The translations under genes and the position numbers were made by a program. Shown piece after piece: positions 19,279 to 20,318 of a stretch of DNA of 20,318 bases. Location of the stretch: the IMG/VR virus record IMGVR_UViG_3300006484_000076, positions 1 through 20,318 of that record; one strand, written 5' to 3'. The stretch's first letter is position 1. Every line of letters begins with the position of its first letter. The notes beneath the pieces were generated by a model. The model was not told the DNA's origin. It saw only the letters and a program-made list of their open reading frames with translations, and did not search any database. Source of the DNA: a virus.

Positions 19279-20318
19279 ATGCCACTTATTCCACTAGATA
19301 TTCCTTCTGGAGTTTACCGAAACGGAACTGACCTGCAATCTAATGGTCGTTGGCGTGATGCAAATTTAATTCGTTGGATAGATAATACCATGCGCCCAAT
19401 GGGTGGCTGGCGTGTTCGTTCAGATAATGCATCCACAGCCCCAATACGTGGAATGTTATCTTGGATAGACAATGACAATGATCGCTGGATTACTGGCGGC
19501 ACATATAATAAATTATATACTTGGAACGCAACAGGCGTAAGATTTGACATAACTCCAACGTCATTTACTGCGGGCAGAGAAGATGCATTAGCATTTACTG
19601 GATATAGCGGAAGCTTTTACGGAAGTTATGCTTATGGTATTGAGCGTCCAGACACAGTTAGAATACAGCCAGCAACATCATGGGCATTAGATACGTGGGG
19701 CGAAAACCTTGTAGGATGCACAGAAGATGATGGTAAAATATACGAGTGGGCATTGGCTACAGGTACACCAGCCGCAGTTATATCTAACGCTCCAACAAGC
19801 AATAGATCATTAGTCGTCACAGAAGAGCGTTTCTTATTTGCTCTTGGTGCGGGTGGAAACCCGCGCAAAGTGCAATGGTCTGATCGTGAAGACAATACAA
19901 CATGGACGCCCGCAGCGACAAATGAAGCTGGTGATTTAGAGTTAAACACAAGCGGTCAAATCATGGCGGGCATTAAAGTACGCGGTCAAACGCTTATCTT
20001 AACCAGCACAGACGCACACGTAGCAAATTATGTAGGCCCACCATATGTTTATGGTATTGAGCGTGTTGGTTCATCATGTGGTTTAGCAGCAAACCAAGCA
20101 ATAGCCGCAGTTGACGCTGGTGCATTCTGGATGGGCGCACACGCATTCTACAGTTATACAGGTGGAGCTGTGCAAGAGGTGCAAAGTGAAGTTGCGGATT
20201 ACGTGTTTAGCGATATGAACCGAGCGCAAGTAAGTAAAGCATTTGCTGTGACCAACAGTAACTTCGGAGAGATATTCTGGTTTTACCCGTCTGCTGCATC
20301 TACAGAAAATGATAGATA
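19279..20318 (+). CDS. Tail hub/nozzle-like protein, P22 gp10-like (cut by window edge)
   Basis: The frame starts at an ATG with GAGG five bases upstream and stays open to the window end, giving 346 residues so far. It begins P-L-I-P-L-D-I-P-S-G-V-Y-R-N-G-T, then G-R-W-R-D-A-N-L-I-R-W and M-R-P-M-G-G-W-R. This opening is common to a large beta-rich tail protein of podovirus-like marine phages that I relate to P22 gp10/tail nozzle proteins. Repeating W-x-T-G-G-T, W-G-E-N-L-V and G-I-K-V-R-G-Q-T-L-I-L blades suggest a beta-propeller. It would form part of the tail tube or hub. The start has its own promoter candidate after the terminator. The missing C-terminal part prevents a firmer assignment. 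Confidence 0.7.
   Translation, partial: MPLIPLDIPSGVYRNGTDLQSNGRWRDANLIRWIDNTMRPMGGWRVRSDNASTAPIRGMLSWIDNDNDRWITGGTYNKLYTWNATGVRFDITPTSFTAGREDALAFTGYSGSFYGSYAYGIERPDTVRIQPATSWALDTWGENLVGCTEDDGKIYEWALATGTPAAVISNAPTSNRSLVVTEERFLFALGAGGNPRKVQWSDREDNTTWTPAATNEAGDLELNTSGQIMAGIKVRGQTLILTSTDAHVANYVGPPYVYGIERVGSSCGLAANQAIAAVDAGAFWMGAHAFYSYTGGAVQEVQSEVADYVFSDMNRAQVSKAFAVTNSNFGEIFWFYPSAASTENDR

Overview
The window reads as about 20 kb of the genome of a tailed double-stranded DNA phage, most likely a marine podovirus-like phage of an alphaproteobacterium. The basis is the AT-leaning composition, dense small genes with ATGA/TAATG overlaps, a 3-TM holin with a GH19 endolysin, a RecE-like nuclease/SSB/primase-helicase set, a TerS/TerL pair, and a tail fibre built from GIGTSSP repeats of the kind common in ocean phage metagenomes. 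The host assignment is inference. Both ends are cut inside genes, and portal, major capsid and DNA polymerase genes are not seen here. There are no tRNA or rRNA genes, insertion sequences or CRISPR arrays.

Layout. (1) 1-2143, rightward: coiled-coil protein (cut), EF-hand membrane protein, 3-TM holin, 50-residue basic protein, GH19 endolysin and a PD-(D/E)XK nuclease. This lysis block ends at tandem hairpins (2161-2218). (2) 2225-3427, leftward: five small, tightly coupled genes from one sigma70-like promoter (3461-3488), including a DnaJ-type zinc-knuckle protein and a winged-helix-like protein. (3) 3581-9022, rightward: ribbon-helix-helix regulator, RuvC-like resolvase, PP-loop (PAPS-reductase-like) protein, RecE-like exonuclease, SSB with acidic tip, NPPY methyltransferase and primase-helicase. 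A direct repeat TATATCAT with 11-bp period sits between regions 2 and 3 and is a good operator candidate for the ribbon-helix-helix protein. (4) 9023-10384, mostly non-coding: a cluster of seven TACTAAT/ATTAGTA heptamers arranged as dyads after the primase-helicase, a DUF6378-like gene, a hairpin-rich stretch, a small TTG-start gene, and 453 bases without a gene that hold three more hairpins. (5) 10385-13028: HNH/AP2 endonuclease, terminase small and large subunits, and a small gene. (6) 13064-19183: unknown protein, head-tail adaptor, small tail protein, Ser/Thr-rich 20-residue repeat protein, 987-residue tail fibre and three small downstream genes, closed by a strong Rho-independent terminator (19194-19230). 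(7) 19279-end: a tail/nozzle-like protein (cut) with its own promoter candidate.

Working picture: the divergent 3428-3580 switch would set early leftward (host-directed or regulatory) against rightward replication/recombination transcription. Replication would start with the phage primase-helicase and SSB, perhaps at the TACTAAT dyad cluster, and use a polymerase not encoded here. RecE-like nuclease and RuvC would process recombination intermediates, HNH plus TerS/TerL would package DNA, and the EF-hand/holin/endolysin block would release progeny. The TACTAAT dyad cluster and the operator next to the ribbon-helix-helix gene are the least ordinary signals in the window.
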